Source of the DNA: a virus
Length of the DNA stretch: 64,000 nt
Reading direction: 5' to 3' (one strand)
IMG/VR virus record: IMGVR_UViG_3300042898_000589
Coordinates: 1-64,000 of that record
The position numbers and the translations under genes are program-made. Below, piece after piece: positions 11,001 to 20,900 of the stretch (position 1 is its first letter; each line of letters begins with the position of its first letter). The notes below the pieces were generated by a model. That model worked only from the letters and a program-made list of their open reading frames with translations. It searched no databases and was not told the DNA's origin.

Positions 11001-14000
11001 TTCTATTTATTATTGGGTTCTCTCTCTTGAAGTCCTTGAACTTTTTAGAGAATTCTATTGAACGTAAATATTGTTCACCGCCATTTACTTCCTCGAGCAG
11101 AAATTTCTCAGCGGTTGCAAGCATACCGTCTTCAATATCTTGCCTGTTACCATTCTCTATGCCACGAGCTTCAGCAACTTTGTCGCCATACATCCTAACA
11201 GCTATTCTTGGAGCTGGCTTCTCTTCACCAGTTACAAAGACATAGAAGTCTCCATCTTTTAATTGCTTATATGCGAGCTCCTTAGTACACCAAGGAGTGT
11301 CCTGCACCAACTGAGAAAGGGCTGACGCCTCCTCATTAATGTCTGGATTATCTCTACCCTCAAACTTAACCCATCTACCCTTGTCAGTCTTCTGGTATTT
11401 GTGCGCATCAATTACATTGAATGCGTTGTCGTACATAAACTGAACATAATCCTTTAGCAGTTCCTTTGAGTCAGACTCATATAGTTTTGCCAGGATACCA
11501 GAGTCGAACGTAGTTATACCACGCATCGTATCTGCAGTACGCTTCTTGTATTGCCCAGTGTTGAGGTCGTAGTTGAACGTAAGAGCGGCGTCAAGAATCA
11601 TATACTTGAATGCATCGTCATAGCTAGACTGCTCAAGGTATTTAATCCATCTACCTATCTCACGCTTCTGTGTGTCTGCGTACTGGTTAATATACTGTTG
11701 CTGTGTTTCACTTTCTCCAGCTTTACTTATTAATGAATCTTTATACGATTCACTAATTTCCCCCCTGTCGTAAGCTTCCTCAGCCTCGTTGATTATGGTT
11801 TCCTTAAGAGCCTGACCCCCCTTGTACATAAATGGAATCTCACCCTCATAGGTTTCGTTAGTCAGGTACTCTTGGACAACATCATTAAACTTCTTGGATA
11901 CAGCTTCCTTGACACCAGTCTCTGTGAACTTTACTCCAGACAGACCGATGCTCTCCATAGCCTGAGCCATACGCTGGTCAACTACGCCAATCTTGGAGTA
12001 CTTGATTACATCCTTTTCTGTTAATGTAATAAGTCCCTTGCGCTTGCGTACATCCTTACGTACCTGTTCTCCTACTGGAGTGTCTACCAACTTGTCAATG
12101 ATAGCCAAGTCCTCGTTGGTAATCTCTTTCCCTGATATAGTCTTGCGGGCGATGGTGTTAAGCATAGCCATCACCTGCGCATCGTCAAGCTTTGTCTGCA
12201 GGTCAACGCCAAATGCATCAGCAAAGTCTTGGATGAACTTCTTGATTGCATTCTTGAATGACTGAATCGCCTTCTCAGACAGACCATAGGTTCTGTTACC
12301 AGCGTAGAAGTCAGACAGGATAGCAACAAGCTCAGCTAGCTTTTCCTCGTCTTTGAAGTTATCCTTGTACTGGCTAGAGAAGTCCTCTAGGAAGTTATAG
12401 ATTTCGCTGTCCTTGCCTAATATGCGCTTGATAGATTCTATCATAGTGCTAGCAATGCGCTGGGCAGTGGGGTCGTTCTTTACTTTATTTAAGAATACGG
12501 CGTGGAATACTTCGTGTGCTATCGTAGATGGAGTAGCACGAGTACCGTTAATGTGGATAGTCTTGGTAGATGGATTGTATTGTCCGTGCTCAGCATCTCC
12601 AGTAGCTCTGGAGTATTCAGCTACGTCATTGTATACTACAATCTTTAGGTCGGGCATAATCTTGGCTACTGCCTTTCTTGCCGTCTCTGCTATCTTACTA
12701 AGCTTCTTGAACGTGGGAGTTCCGTCAGCCATTCTTCTTCTGTTGAGGACGTCTGGGTTGATACCAGACTTGAGCAAGAGAGCTCTCTGTGCTTCTCTTA
12801 GCTTCTCCGCTTCTGTCTTGCGGGAGGTAGTTGGTTCTTCAGCCGTAACTACTGGAGCTTCCTCCTTAGCTAACTGAACACCAGCATCCTTAAAGAACTT
12901 AACGTAGTCATCACTGTTGAACAGGTTGACGTAGCCGTCTCTGCCAATGGATGTCTTGGCAATGTCTTCCGTTAGTCCAGAGTCTACGTGCTTATTGAAC
13001 AGCTCAACGAACTTCTTTGTGGGAAGTTTCTTGTACGCCTCAGCTAACTTAGTCTTGATGTATGCAGGACTGTATACACCAGGGCGAGCGAAGGGTTGAA
13101 CAGTAGGAGCTTCCATAGCTGGAGCTACTGGAGCATCAGCTGCTTGCTGTTGGGCTGCGATTTTCTTTGCGGTAACTCTATCTACGTAATCTCCTAAACC
13201 ACTGTTCTCAACTAAAGAAGCTGTAACATCATTTGCCACAGCATCAATATCTATACCTAGATTAGCAACAGCACTCTCGAAAGCTTGATAGTCATCTTTA
13301 CTTATATCAAAAGCTTCATCTGATAAAATATAGCCAAGCCGCTCTGACATTGGCACACGCTTATTTTCAACACTGTAAGTGAATCCTGGGTCAACATACT
13401 TTCTCACAAACGCAAGTCTACTCCTGTCTGACTTGAACTTGTCGCTATACAATATCTTATTTAGTATGTTAGAGAATATAGTTTTAGAAGACCTTGGATT
13501 ATCATCACTAAGGAATAGCAACTCCTTGGCAGTTAGACTTACAGGACTAGACGGAGAGGCTGTAGCAACAGGCTCTACGGCTGCTTTAGGAGCCTTCTGC
13601 TGCACTTTCTTTTGTAGCTTGACCTTCGCCTTACCTACATCTTTTTTAAGCGCCTTAGCCTCTTCTCTGTACTGACCGATGATGGCGTTAGATTCGTTCT
13701 TCGCATCCTCCAGCTCAGCCCTTAAACTTGCTACAAGCTCCGCCTTCTCTGGCGCTGAAAGTTTGCTGACTCTAGCTTCCTTTATCTGCTCAGCAATCTC
13801 TGCCTTGCGCTCCACGAAGTTATCCTTCTCAATCTGGATGTCATCCTCTAGTGCTCTTAGCTGTTGCTCTTGAGTCTCTAGGTCGAGTTCTTCTTGAGTC
13901 TTCTCAACCTTAGGTGCGGGAGCTTCTTCAGCAACTGGTGCTTCCTCTACAGTTTCTGTAGCTGTTACATCAACTGCTGGAGTCTCTACTTGGACTTCTT

Positions 14001-15795
14001 CCGTGAGACCTTCTTGGGTAGCGACTTGAGGTTCTTGGTCTCCTTGGCCCACTTCTTGCAATCCCATTTGGGGCTCTTCTGCGCGAAGCACGCCTTCATC
14101 TGCTGTTTGCTTTTGAATGGCATCTTGTTGTTCTTTAGTGGTTAATGCTACCTCAGCTTCTGGCTGTGCAGCAGGCTCACGCAAGGACTTAATTTCAGAT
14201 TTGATTTCAGATACTCTATCCTTAGCTGTTTGCGTGGTGGCGGTAGATAGCTTCTTTAGTTCTTTCTCAAGACCTACAATGCGGGAGACGTTCTCTTCAC
14301 TGATGTTTGGTACTGTAGCCTTTACTTCTTTGGCAATGGCATCAGTCTCAATGGCATCAGTAATCTTCTCACCGTATTTGTTTACGTCGTTCTTAATCTT
14401 AATATCCATACCAGCCAAGTCAGCTGGAGATGCGTTGTCCATAATGTCACGCATCTTTGCTTCAGATATCTTCTCTCCGTTTACTACGTAGCTAGGTCTA
14501 CTACCAACAACAGAAGCAATGTCAATGACCGTACCAGGAGCTTCGCCAACACCTTCGAATAAAATCTCGGCAGTATCCATTTTCTGTCCAGCAACAACGC
14601 GACCCGCAACCTCGCCAAGAGAACCACCAGCCATCTCTATACCACCAGCTGCTGCAACGCGAGTAGCCTTTCCTGCTGTTGTCGTTGCAGTCTTAGCTCC
14701 AACACTACCAGCTAACTTACCAGTCATACCGTCAACAACACCGATGGTCACACCACGACCAAGAGCTCGCATACGAATGTCGCTAACAAGCTTTTCGTCA
14801 TTCAAAAGAGTTCTTACGTTCTCCTTTGTGAAGTCCATACCTCTCTTGGTTAGCTCTTCATTAAGGAGCTCTGAGAATGTAAGACCAGCCTCCATAGTAG
14901 CGCCCGCTGCACCCATAGCAAATGGTAATGAAGCTATACCAGTAACAAGACCACCAGGTCCAGTGGTGGCAGCGCCAGCAGCAGTAGCGCCACCAACAAC
15001 AAGCCCACCAGAAGCAAGGGATTTTGGGTTGAACATACCAACGACACTAGATACCAATATCTCTGGCACGACTGTTGGATTGTAGGCCACGCCTTTCATC
15101 CAGCCAAAGACGCCACCGCCTTCCTCCTCATATATCTTGGCAAAGTTTTGCATCTCATCAGAAGGCTTAAGCTTCTGTCCAGACTTTGCTATCTCGATAT
15201 ACTTGTTAATATCTTCATCAGTAGTCTTACTACCCTTCTCAATGAAGGTCCAAGATGGAGACACAATCTTACCTTGCTGACTACCAACAGCAACAGCACG
15301 ACCAGTATCATCAATGAAGTCAGCAAAAGCAGAGCCAACTGGGTTCCAAGGGCTACGCATAGCGTTCAAGAACTGACCGAGCCCGCCAGTAAAGTAATCC
15401 TCTTCCTCTTCTGGTTTTCCAGTAGGAAGTTCAGTTGGTCTTAATCTGGTATTGATACTACCAGAGGCTTCAAAGTTAGCCTTCTTAGCTTCAGCCTTTC
15501 TATCTACTACAGTCTTCGCAAACTCATCAACCTCCTCAACCTCTTGAATCGGCGCAACAGACGGGCGAGTCTCTGCAAGAGTCTTAGGTAAAGTAGATTG
15601 GGGAGCGGAAGCGGATTCCTCTGACGGTTCGCCAGAAGCTTTTTTTTTTTCGTCGAACTCGACAGCATCAGCGTACTGAGGATACTTGGCTACAACTTTC
15701 TTAGCTAGAGTGTAGTCATCAATATCCTTGTACTGTGGATACTTAGCCTTAATAGCTTGTGCGAATTCCTGTACAGATTTTTTAGGCTCAGCCAT
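5023..15795 (-). CDS. Giant internal virion/ejection protein with protease, LRR and GNAT-like segments (3590 aa)
   Basis: This 10.8-kb gene takes about 17% of the window. Residues 1-45 carry two KYPQY motifs, common at the N-termini of giant phage ejected proteins. A Gly/Ala-rich hydrophobic stretch follows (about 260-310), then Ala/Glu/Lys coiled coil (about 540-770). A zinc-metallopeptidase motif HEVFH is at about 1094-1098, with a downstream acidic helix. An unknown phage domain with TPWCTK is near 1500. About 1640-2065 holds leucine-rich-like repeats (LxSLxSVGG...). A GNAT-like acetyltransferase segment (GAGKGAGTRLMNRII) lies near 2250, then long helical regions. A second hydrophobic stretch followed by an E-rich run is near 3330-3370. 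It sits between the 495-aa internal protein and the fibres. The inferred role is a cargo protein injected with DNA. The family assignment of sub-domains is by motif only. Confidence 0.8.
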   Translation of the reverse strand: MAEPKKSVQEFAQAIKAKYPQYKDIDDYTLAKKVVAKYPQYADAVEFDEKKKASGEPSEESASAPQSTLPKTLAETRPSVAPIQEVEEVDEFAKTVVDRKAEAKKANFEASGSINTRLRPTELPTGKPEEEEDYFTGGLGQFLNAMRSPWNPVGSAFADFIDDTGRAVAVGSQQGKIVSPSWTFIEKGSKTTDEDINKYIEIAKSGQKLKPSDEMQNFAKIYEEEGGGVFGWMKGVAYNPTVVPEILVSSVVGMFNPKSLASGGLVVGGATAAGAATTGPGGLVTGIASLPFAMGAAGATMEAGLTFSELLNEELTKRGMDFTKENVRTLLNDEKLVSDIRMRALGRGVTIGVVDGMTGKLAGSVGAKTATTTAGKATRVAAAGGIEMAGGSLGEVAGRVVAGQKMDTAEILFEGVGEAPGTVIDIASVVGSRPSYVVNGEKISEAKMRDIMDNASPADLAGMDIKIKNDVNKYGEKITDAIETDAIAKEVKATVPNISEENVSRIVGLEKELKKLSTATTQTAKDRVSEIKSEIKSLREPAAQPEAEVALTTKEQQDAIQKQTADEGVLRAEEPQMGLQEVGQGDQEPQVATQEGLTEEVQVETPAVDVTATETVEEAPVAEEAPAPKVEKTQEELDLETQEQQLRALEDDIQIEKDNFVERKAEIAEQIKEARVSKLSAPEKAELVASLRAELEDAKNESNAIIGQYREEAKALKKDVGKAKVKLQKKVQQKAPKAAVEPVATASPSSPVSLTAKELLFLSDDNPRSSKTIFSNILNKILYSDKFKSDRSRLAFVRKYVDPGFTYSVENKRVPMSERLGYILSDEAFDISKDDYQAFESAVANLGIDIDAVANDVTASLVENSGLGDYVDRVTAKKIAAQQQAADAPVAPAMEAPTVQPFARPGVYSPAYIKTKLAEAYKKLPTKKFVELFNKHVDSGLTEDIAKTSIGRDGYVNLFNSDDYVKFFKDAGVQLAKEEAPVVTAEEPTTSRKTEAEKLREAQRALLLKSGINPDVLNRRRMADGTPTFKKLSKIAETARKAVAKIMPDLKIVVYNDVAEYSRATGDAEHGQYNPSTKTIHINGTRATPSTIAHEVFHAVFLNKVKNDPTAQRIASTMIESIKRILGKDSEIYNFLEDFSSQYKDNFKDEEKLAELVAILSDFYAGNRTYGLSEKAIQSFKNAIKKFIQDFADAFGVDLQTKLDDAQVMAMLNTIARKTISGKEITNEDLAIIDKLVDTPVGEQVRKDVRKRKGLITLTEKDVIKYSKIGVVDQRMAQAMESIGLSGVKFTETGVKEAVSKKFNDVVQEYLTNETYEGEIPFMYKGGQALKETIINEAEEAYDRGEISESYKDSLISKAGESETQQQYINQYADTQKREIGRWIKYLEQSSYDDAFKYMILDAALTFNYDLNTGQYKKRTADTMRGITTFDSGILAKLYESDSKELLKDYVQFMYDNAFNVIDAHKYQKTDKGRWVKFEGRDNPDINEEASALSQLVQDTPWCTKELAYKQLKDGDFYVFVTGEEKPAPRIAVRMYGDKVAEARGIENGNRQDIEDGMLATAEKFLLEEVNGGEQYLRSIEFSKKFKDFKRENPIINRKSIDDVIEFSKSPNADISKIVNFIKRKVNNGQVTDEIKDEIYFNDSFNYTREEYPTNKTKYIFNEGWLPLMLPRNTGQFSLENVEVFFGDLIDTGGRLNTDLKLNSLTSVYGNFNTNSRFDLPKLKTVTGNLEYTGSESFDVNSLESVGGILRLLDGSLRERPVGDPTFQPVSVSFPSLKSVGELSIRDSSPNLNALESARDISINNKLLDKFGFKEMSIALPSLETVGEIDPYSTKYISDLSSLKKADKLYVRNDVKLNSLESVGKLNIEYVNLSSEARDEITKIDADISRAARGGVIDFKPFYEFANRNNLLLELPSLKEANSIFAQYSLLKSLGKLKSINKIHVFYAESISDVEYVSGNLYMNNFTGKSLGNLREVGGMLFIPNAANLKEPSKLNSVGELYLPTKVNDGIFSSIKSIGTFSSPLFGNNPYSDYFPALTEIGLPNFPTVDITTILNHQSDNPEEAQRLLESNRKLYLEAAKVQGIKHLEDIANKTFDSQVELIRTGIELQDNAVESLLVNDQLEAPGDMDIQPRQKKAKQTLQEAREGIDKKLRKFFPSTSDDVFTPQEMRVYYMDDDFQYLKKYKTTYEKVADMFAHIAEQEDVYLFPSPTLRGGFLFGDFANGSESMDMNVELGLNLNGDVYIEAIEALDTDGAGKGAGTRLMNRIIQAADDLGIKLALDAYPTRRFQYDKERDRKFTDRQLEKMADRLVTDFYSKFGFVSESTTSKNKELFRSMSREPQATRQRKADGKAPLKQRIEEIRKAAEAKRNERMAAREKGMSEAARKFKAEQEAKAKVKQEAKEQKAKIETAMDGYINAILESGNAKTIAAAFKNFQEVAGKLDKTEFVQQLRRTIAKLKEDKHISTVSAGNLNRILRTIERVSPATYALEVDRAMNAVKKEINTQLRKQLNTNRKKALKNIQSGRIGNSTIKPLFQRVLSIDASMIPDESFDDYIAIVTRLGAKQTVLPLADRRAMETTLNNILNNIDAEAGRLIELGEMYNDFISSNNLGEEAYSKVLDKMKSEGLITEKEKEMMKRYKSIILSEAKVASAGKRAESQEARAALEEELSNVDINVNALENRDDRAIATAIQDNLDAASEMTSQDLRKLLLVIDNINNGFLPHMGEVVRRKLVSINDGKKLASALNKVSLPLGEKIIVNVKGALMRLMGRKATETGTVRLAAERNPAAFIDEVFGNFKTTPIYDTLIRPMASAFSRFQRDFDVAVNKLNTAEKRLYEAKKSDNEFRSSMYKIQMYLIQREYETNVGNPEVRPAVEWIKATIDAIEEGKLYNEATAAELREQLTKFSEDGQVSTEKIEKSLTPAEKNLIKAIDEVNGSIRDKAVHVSDVIRGEGIEARDNYVHIQVFNDGNNNPLKEIDAFTERYTASTKAKSLITRTGKVNPINLDPYQTAVRGLKMTLLDYHMTPAIKQVNGTLAASKDMVNQRQNLTAVESLMQGFNEGVLANAVGSSMSPDITDTLVTNGYRAVLASVRRAIAETASNITFAISNPAQFTAGVKSYYKLDNDISAGDVLRNVGSVHTTRLFGGETLTSPQVEKSGFRNTGGVKTEMQPDVINKMARISKLGRIATNKIADVADFLMSTPDAMVSRPIWFGAFENSFKELTGKEPDLKKISDNDEAYMEANRDSIKKASKEADKQVTQAAASNNPYETIAKLRVNEKDTSSKKIYKAVNGFISRFAIFEYNTARRAIYAMIGNGSISRKEGAALLTGVAMRSIVYVMASSYIGGIMSALAQSALANLGLAGLDEEEEEEDLMEAILPNADTLPKLYRSIGGALANIFINRNFGNVVKNINGLLVETANEEYGQFLRNGKDYDPFENNILMNQLSSAMTPGNSNEKIASFVAAFAGPLSPVARTFISTFKLANGAINNKTADSRKEKLKELKIRVPLEFGGHLGLVPVYNDVRDITLDYLRDDLNKEKDFRQEVKRLINQYPNGGDKFEKEMDKTFAKYTRFKTRQAINKQKELLEDN

Positions 15796-15810
15796 ACTTT
15801 GCTTCAGTTA

Positions 15811-17298
15811 TTATAGGATACCCATTGGGTCGCTTTGTGATGTCGATGCAGGCGCTTGAGCACCTTGAAGAATGTCAGTTCCAAATGTACTGTTGATACG
15901 CTTGATTAGAGCTGGTGTCATTTTAATAACGTGCTCTTTCAATACAGCACTTTCTCTAGTAGCTTCAGTTGGAACAAAATCAGCTCCATCTTTTGATTTA
16001 CCCACAGCACCCTTCTCGGTTACCTTTGCCTGACTCACACCAACAAGAACACCGCGACCATTTTTGTCTACTACGATATTCTTTGGCGACACGTCAACCA
16101 CCTCTCCATCAACAGTAGTAACCTTGAGCGTCTTCTCCTTTACACCTGGAGGTGCACTGATGGTTACGTTCTTGAACTGCCCAGCAGTAGTCTTTTCCTG
16201 GGTATTAAGGTCTTGGCCTTGTACAGTATATGTCCAAACTGTTTCACCAGTCTTCGGGTCAGCAAAACTTAAACCAGCTGAGCGCCAGTAGTTGTTAACA
16301 TCCTTAGGAACCGTAGGGCTTTTACCAGGTGTAGTTGGAGCAACATATGGTATGTTTCCAATAGGAGTCTCATCTGCAATAAAGCCACCCTCAAGTTGAC
16401 GTTGACCCATACCAGCACCAAGAGTGGCCTGCATACTTTGCTCAAACGGGGAGTACTGAGTGCTAGTAATCTTCTGCTCAGTTCTTCTTTGTGGAACGAT
16501 AGTAGAAATCTTCATATAAGCGTAGTCATCGAACGGCATCTTCTCTGGGTCTACCTTACCATTCGCTCTATCTTGCGCATACATAGCCGATAATGAAGCC
16601 CTGTTTGCATCTATTAAAGTTCCTACATATGTAGTATATTCTCCTGGGGTAAGCATAGAAACAGTAGTTTCTCTATCTTTACCAACCCCAAGTCTAGCGG
16701 TACTTGCTAACTTATCCGCATTCAAGTCGAAGTAAGACTTACTGTCTTTTAATACATTGTCAGTAGAAAACGGAATAGGGTACAATGCATTAGTTGCAAG
16801 TCCATCAAGTTCAGCAACAAAGTCTTGTGTGTTGATATTGGGGTCATATTTGTTTAGTGTAAGAAGACTAGACTCCAGGTCGCTAATCTTGTCAACTGGA
16901 TTTCCCCTTTCATCAAAAGTGATTAATGACTTTTTTCTATTCGTTGCTGGGTCAACAGCGAGGGCACCCTTCAGCTTATCCCACTGCGTCTCGTAAGTCT
17001 TAGCCTTTGCGCCAATCTGATACATACGAGTAGTAAAGTCAATATCATCTACGTTAACTTTTCCATCCTTTACATCTTGAAGAAGCACATTAACATTAGA
17101 TGTTAAGTCTCCCTGCATCTGAGGAGGAAGTCCCATCGCAGTCAATGCGATAAGGTTCTCCATCTTCTGCATCTGCTTTCCAGCAGCCTCTCTCTTTACT
17201 GCCGCACCACGCTCAATAGGAGTGTAGTCAATAGCAGTAGGTGTATTGCGTGTGGCTAGAATAGTCTGTATAGCCTGTTGCGAATCTGGTGTAGCCAT
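15811..17298 (-). CDS. Internal virion (ejection) protein candidate (495 aa)
   Basis: A soluble, mostly helical N-terminal half is followed by a beta-rich C-terminal part. There is no signal peptide or membrane segment. It lies 15 nt upstream of the giant ejection gene and 5 nt downstream of a small Gly/Ala/Gln-rich internal protein gene. This trio, between muzzle and fibres, is the usual place for internal core or cargo proteins in podoviruses. I do not recognise a named family, so the role rests on context. Confidence 0.6.
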   Translation of the reverse strand: MATPDSQQAIQTILATRNTPTAIDYTPIERGAAVKREAAGKQMQKMENLIALTAMGLPPQMQGDLTSNVNVLLQDVKDGKVNVDDIDFTTRMYQIGAKAKTYETQWDKLKGALAVDPATNRKKSLITFDERGNPVDKISDLESSLLTLNKYDPNINTQDFVAELDGLATNALYPIPFSTDNVLKDSKSYFDLNADKLASTARLGVGKDRETTVSMLTPGEYTTYVGTLIDANRASLSAMYAQDRANGKVDPEKMPFDDYAYMKISTIVPQRRTEQKITSTQYSPFEQSMQATLGAGMGQRQLEGGFIADETPIGNIPYVAPTTPGKSPTVPKDVNNYWRSAGLSFADPKTGETVWTYTVQGQDLNTQEKTTAGQFKNVTISAPPGVKEKTLKVTTVDGEVVDVSPKNIVVDKNGRGVLVGVSQAKVTEKGAVGKSKDGADFVPTEATRESAVLKEHVIKMTPALIKRINSTFGTDILQGAQAPASTSQSDPMGIL

Positions 17299-17303
17299 TT
17301 CGT

Positions 17304-17909
17304 TCAGGGAGTTTGTTTTTGCGTGAGCAATTTTGTAAACAACTCAACAAGAGCACCATTGTCTTGCCCAAGCCCCATAGCTGCACCAGCTTGGTTAACA
17401 GAAGTCTGCATACCAGCACCAGTGCCAGCCAATCCTTCTTGACGCTGACCGCGAGCCAAAGCTAAGCGGACGTTAGCCATACCCATATCTTCGTTGTATG
17501 TATTGGTTGCTCTGTTTGACATCTCGCCCAACATCTGCTGTTGGTTCTGTACACGCATCTCTGCGTCCTGTGCTGCAAGTTGTCTGTAGGCGTCAGCTAA
17601 TCCCATAGAGCTTTGACCAAGACCAATCAGTCCCGCTCTTCTGTCCTCCATATTAGTTTGCGCGGCGCCAAAGGCTCTGTCAACACCAGTCTCTGCGTAG
17701 TCCATAGACTCAGTAGGTAGCCCTTGACGCGCACGCATTTGTAACTCATTGAAATACTGCTGAGTATAATCGTTATAGTCAGTGCTCTCCATTTCGTTGA
17801 GAGCTTGACCTGTCTTTATCCCGCCGACTACTGAGTTTACTAAGCCAGCCCCTCCTTGAATCAAAGCTGGCGCTGCCTTAATCAATAGTCCTAGTGTGAT
17901 TGGGTCCAT
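17304..17909 (-). CDS. Small internal core/ejection protein candidate (201 aa)
   Basis: The N-terminus is hydrophobic and glycine-rich (ITLGLLIKAAPALIQGGAGL, a possible membrane helix), followed by a Gln/Ala/Met-rich amphipathic helical body. This is the look of the short podovirus internal core proteins (T7 gp14-like in size and composition, not proven homology). A TAAATTTG element 7 nt before the ATG suggests it starts a transcript for the ejection-protein genes. Confidence 0.6.
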   Translation of the reverse strand: MDPITLGLLIKAAPALIQGGAGLVNSVVGGIKTGQALNEMESTDYNDYTQQYFNELQMRARQGLPTESMDYAETGVDRAFGAAQTNMEDRRAGLIGLGQSSMGLADAYRQLAAQDAEMRVQNQQQMLGEMSNRATNTYNEDMGMANVRLALARGQRQEGLAGTGAGMQTSVNQAGAAMGLGQDNGALVELFTKLLTQKQTP

Positions 17910-17916
17910 ACGTCTA

Positions 17917-17924
17917 CAAATTTA
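17917..17924 (-). promoter_or_regulatory. -7 element TAAATTTG before ejection-protein operon
   Basis: This TAnnTTTG match ends 7 nt before the ATG at 17909, in the short gap after the muzzle gene's start-distal end. It implies a nearly leaderless transcript for the three internal-protein genes. Confidence 0.5.
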
Positions 17925-17940
17925 ATACTTAATGTGAGGT

Positions 17941-20900
17941 CTATCTTGTATAATTAGACATAAAATAATTAAATGTAGCTGAGATAATTCTAGCTGCAGT
18001 TATCTGACCAGCAGCGAACTTGATACGAGTCTTCTGCCAGAAGCCACGAACCTTTTCACCTTCAATAAAGTTAGTCAGTCCAGTAGGTCTACTGATGGTT
18101 CTCATATAGTCTGTGAATGCCTGCTGTTCTTTATAGGTGAAGCCAGTGCCAGAAGTCCATAAGCCATTACTAGTGACAACTCCAGATAGCATAGCTTGGT
18201 CTACAATTGTTGCTGACGTGGATGGTATAGACATAGTATCTACACCAGCTTCGTTAGTGAACAGAGTGTTGAGTGACATAGTGTTCCACACCTTTACTTG
18301 TGCGGGCTGTGCATTAGATACGATGTCAATGTATCCGTCTTGAGCCACACCGTAGAAGTTCATAGGACTGCTTGGTGCATCGTGAACATACAAAGCACCA
18401 GCTCTGTAAGTAACAAGCTCAACACCAGCAGATGAAATCATATCTGGGATGTAACTATAGAAGGAGGACCAAGCATTAGCATCTTCATTGAAGGCTACAG
18501 TCTGGTTAGTATATACTCCGATTTGATAATTAAGTCCAGCAGTAAGCACTACACCCAAGTCTAAGAATGCTTTTACAGACATTGTATACGTGACTCCATT
18601 TGTCCCAGGTAGGGCAGATGCAAATATCTCGTATTCAACTGGAGCTTGCGTAGATGCTGGGACCGCTGGTAGGTAAATTTTAGTTACCTGTCCAATGAAC
18701 ACATCGTATATTGACCTATCAATAAACAACGTGATTCTATCTGGACCCAAAGAAGTTTCTCCTGGGGTGTATGTAAGTAAGATACCTATTCTAAAGGAAA
18801 GGATATACTCATTGAATCTCTTGTCGTAACCACCAAAGGCGTAGTCAGCAACAGCATTTGTATTCATTCCACGAGATACTTGCTTGAAGTATCTGTCCAT
18901 ACCGTACATATTGATAGGAGTTACCCCATCATTTGATATGCGGCAGACCTGTCCTTGGTCAACATCAAAGAAATACTTTCTGTTATTCATATACGCGAAG
19001 CTTTCGGGATTAGTCCCGATGCCAGCACGTGTGTTGTAGTAGGTAATGTCAGAGATGGGAGTGTTAGCAGCAATGCTGAGGTTCTGTCCATCAACAGTGG
19101 TAATCACCTGTCTGTCAGTCTGCATTACGCCAACAGCATCCTCGTGGAATACATACGTCTTTCCCCCGTCAGTATGCAACAACTGAATAGAGCGAAGCGA
19201 TGGGTTGGCATCCTCGAATGATGTGTCGTATATAGTTCCCAGTCCATTGAACCCCTGATTTGGTAGCAGTGGTTCAGAGTACCTCATCGTTGTTGGGCGG
19301 GTGTATGCCTTGATAGTACCAGCATACTCGTCTGTCTGAGATGAGTTCTTTATAACAACATTAGGTCTTCCAGCCCCCCAGGTGCTAGAAATTGTTTTAT
19401 CGTAATAGTTAGCCTCTTCAACGAAGATTGTATCAACCCTTGTTTGGGTTCCACTTACCGTTGCTGGGGTTGTATTATCAAAAATTGTAACATAACTCCT
19501 TGGCTTTAGGAATGTATCACCATTGAAAAGCTGTATTGTTGCTGGGATTGTTGTCGTTTGATTGGCGACATTACCAGTGTGAAGGTAGCGTCCAGGTGTA
19601 GACTTATCAATATCACCAGAATACATCTCATAGTAGTACTCAGAAGTGTAGTCGTTATCTGGAGTATATAGTTCAAATACAACCCTTCCAACCTGTGCGG
19701 GGTCAGAGTTAGCCCCTTCCCCAGAAAAGAATAGAGCATTCCACCTGCTAGAAAGATTTCCGCCGTTAAGAACGTAGCTTGGCAAATCAGATGAACGTAT
19801 TACTATTGAGTTCAACTCTGGGAAGTATGTCAATATTTCCGCGTCTAAAAACGGCTCAGCAAAATCCAAGTTGGTTTGAGGATTATTAAAACCAAAAGAA
19901 GACCTGGACACAAATCTAATTCTATCTCCAGGACTGTACGAATAAGTTATCTGAGTAGATGCCAGTTCGCTATACGAAGAGTTGTATAGGTTTGTTAAAG
20001 CATTCAGCGGAATATATATAGCATCAAATCCACCAATTGACGCTGCAGTTGTTGGTGTATATGAAGTTGCTGTTGTCTGTACTGAGTTGGGCGAAATATA
20101 CCCCCTATAAAAGAACTTATTATCAAGTTCATTAAATACAGATTGGTTTTCCTGCTCTTCTTTTCTACTTCTTCTCTTTCCAAGGTATGTCTGCTTTGAC
20201 ATAGGAAGTGAGACATATCTCTTTATTCCGTTTCTATTTGTCTTTACGATGTGAAACTTTTCAGCCCAGGATGGGGCGTCGTGATTAAAACGTATCTGAG
20301 CAAATCGCTGACCAATACTATTAAATATATTCCCAGCTATAGCAGAAGATGAGCCACTTACAGACTCGTCTCTCCACCACATACTGTTTGCCTTTAGTGA
20401 GTCGTGAGTTATTACAGTAGAAAGGCGCCCATACTTATCGCTATACACAATGCCAAATTCCTGATTTGAGCCACGCTTAAACGATTGTATTGCGTAACTT
20501 TGAGCTACTATAGGTATTTTATTCAGTATAAAATATACGCTAGAAGTAGCTCCATTTGTAGTGTATAGAGTTTGGGGTATGGATGGGTATAGAACAAGCC
20601 TTCTATTAACTGTATCAGAAACAGCAGACAAGCCATACACAGTGAACTGACCACCAAATACAGCGTCTGGTAAATTGTATGCTGAGTTATTATTAAACGC
20701 AGAAGTAAATCTGTTTATAACGTCAGATACCGCAGAAGTTTGCGGGACAACGGTCTCGGTAAATGATATGCTACTAAAGTATGTGGACGTGCCAGCAGTA
20801 CTATTTGTTATTGATAGCGGAACAGTAATAGTTATAGGTATCCCAGCACTTACTGCAGTTGGAAATGAAAGTACAGCCCCAGAAGTTTGAGCAGTTGAAT

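Noticed and set aside
14519-15085. Plus-strand 188-aa frame rich in Ala, Pro and Thr
   Set aside because: It is antisense to the Gly/Ala-rich part of the giant protein, which explains the composition.
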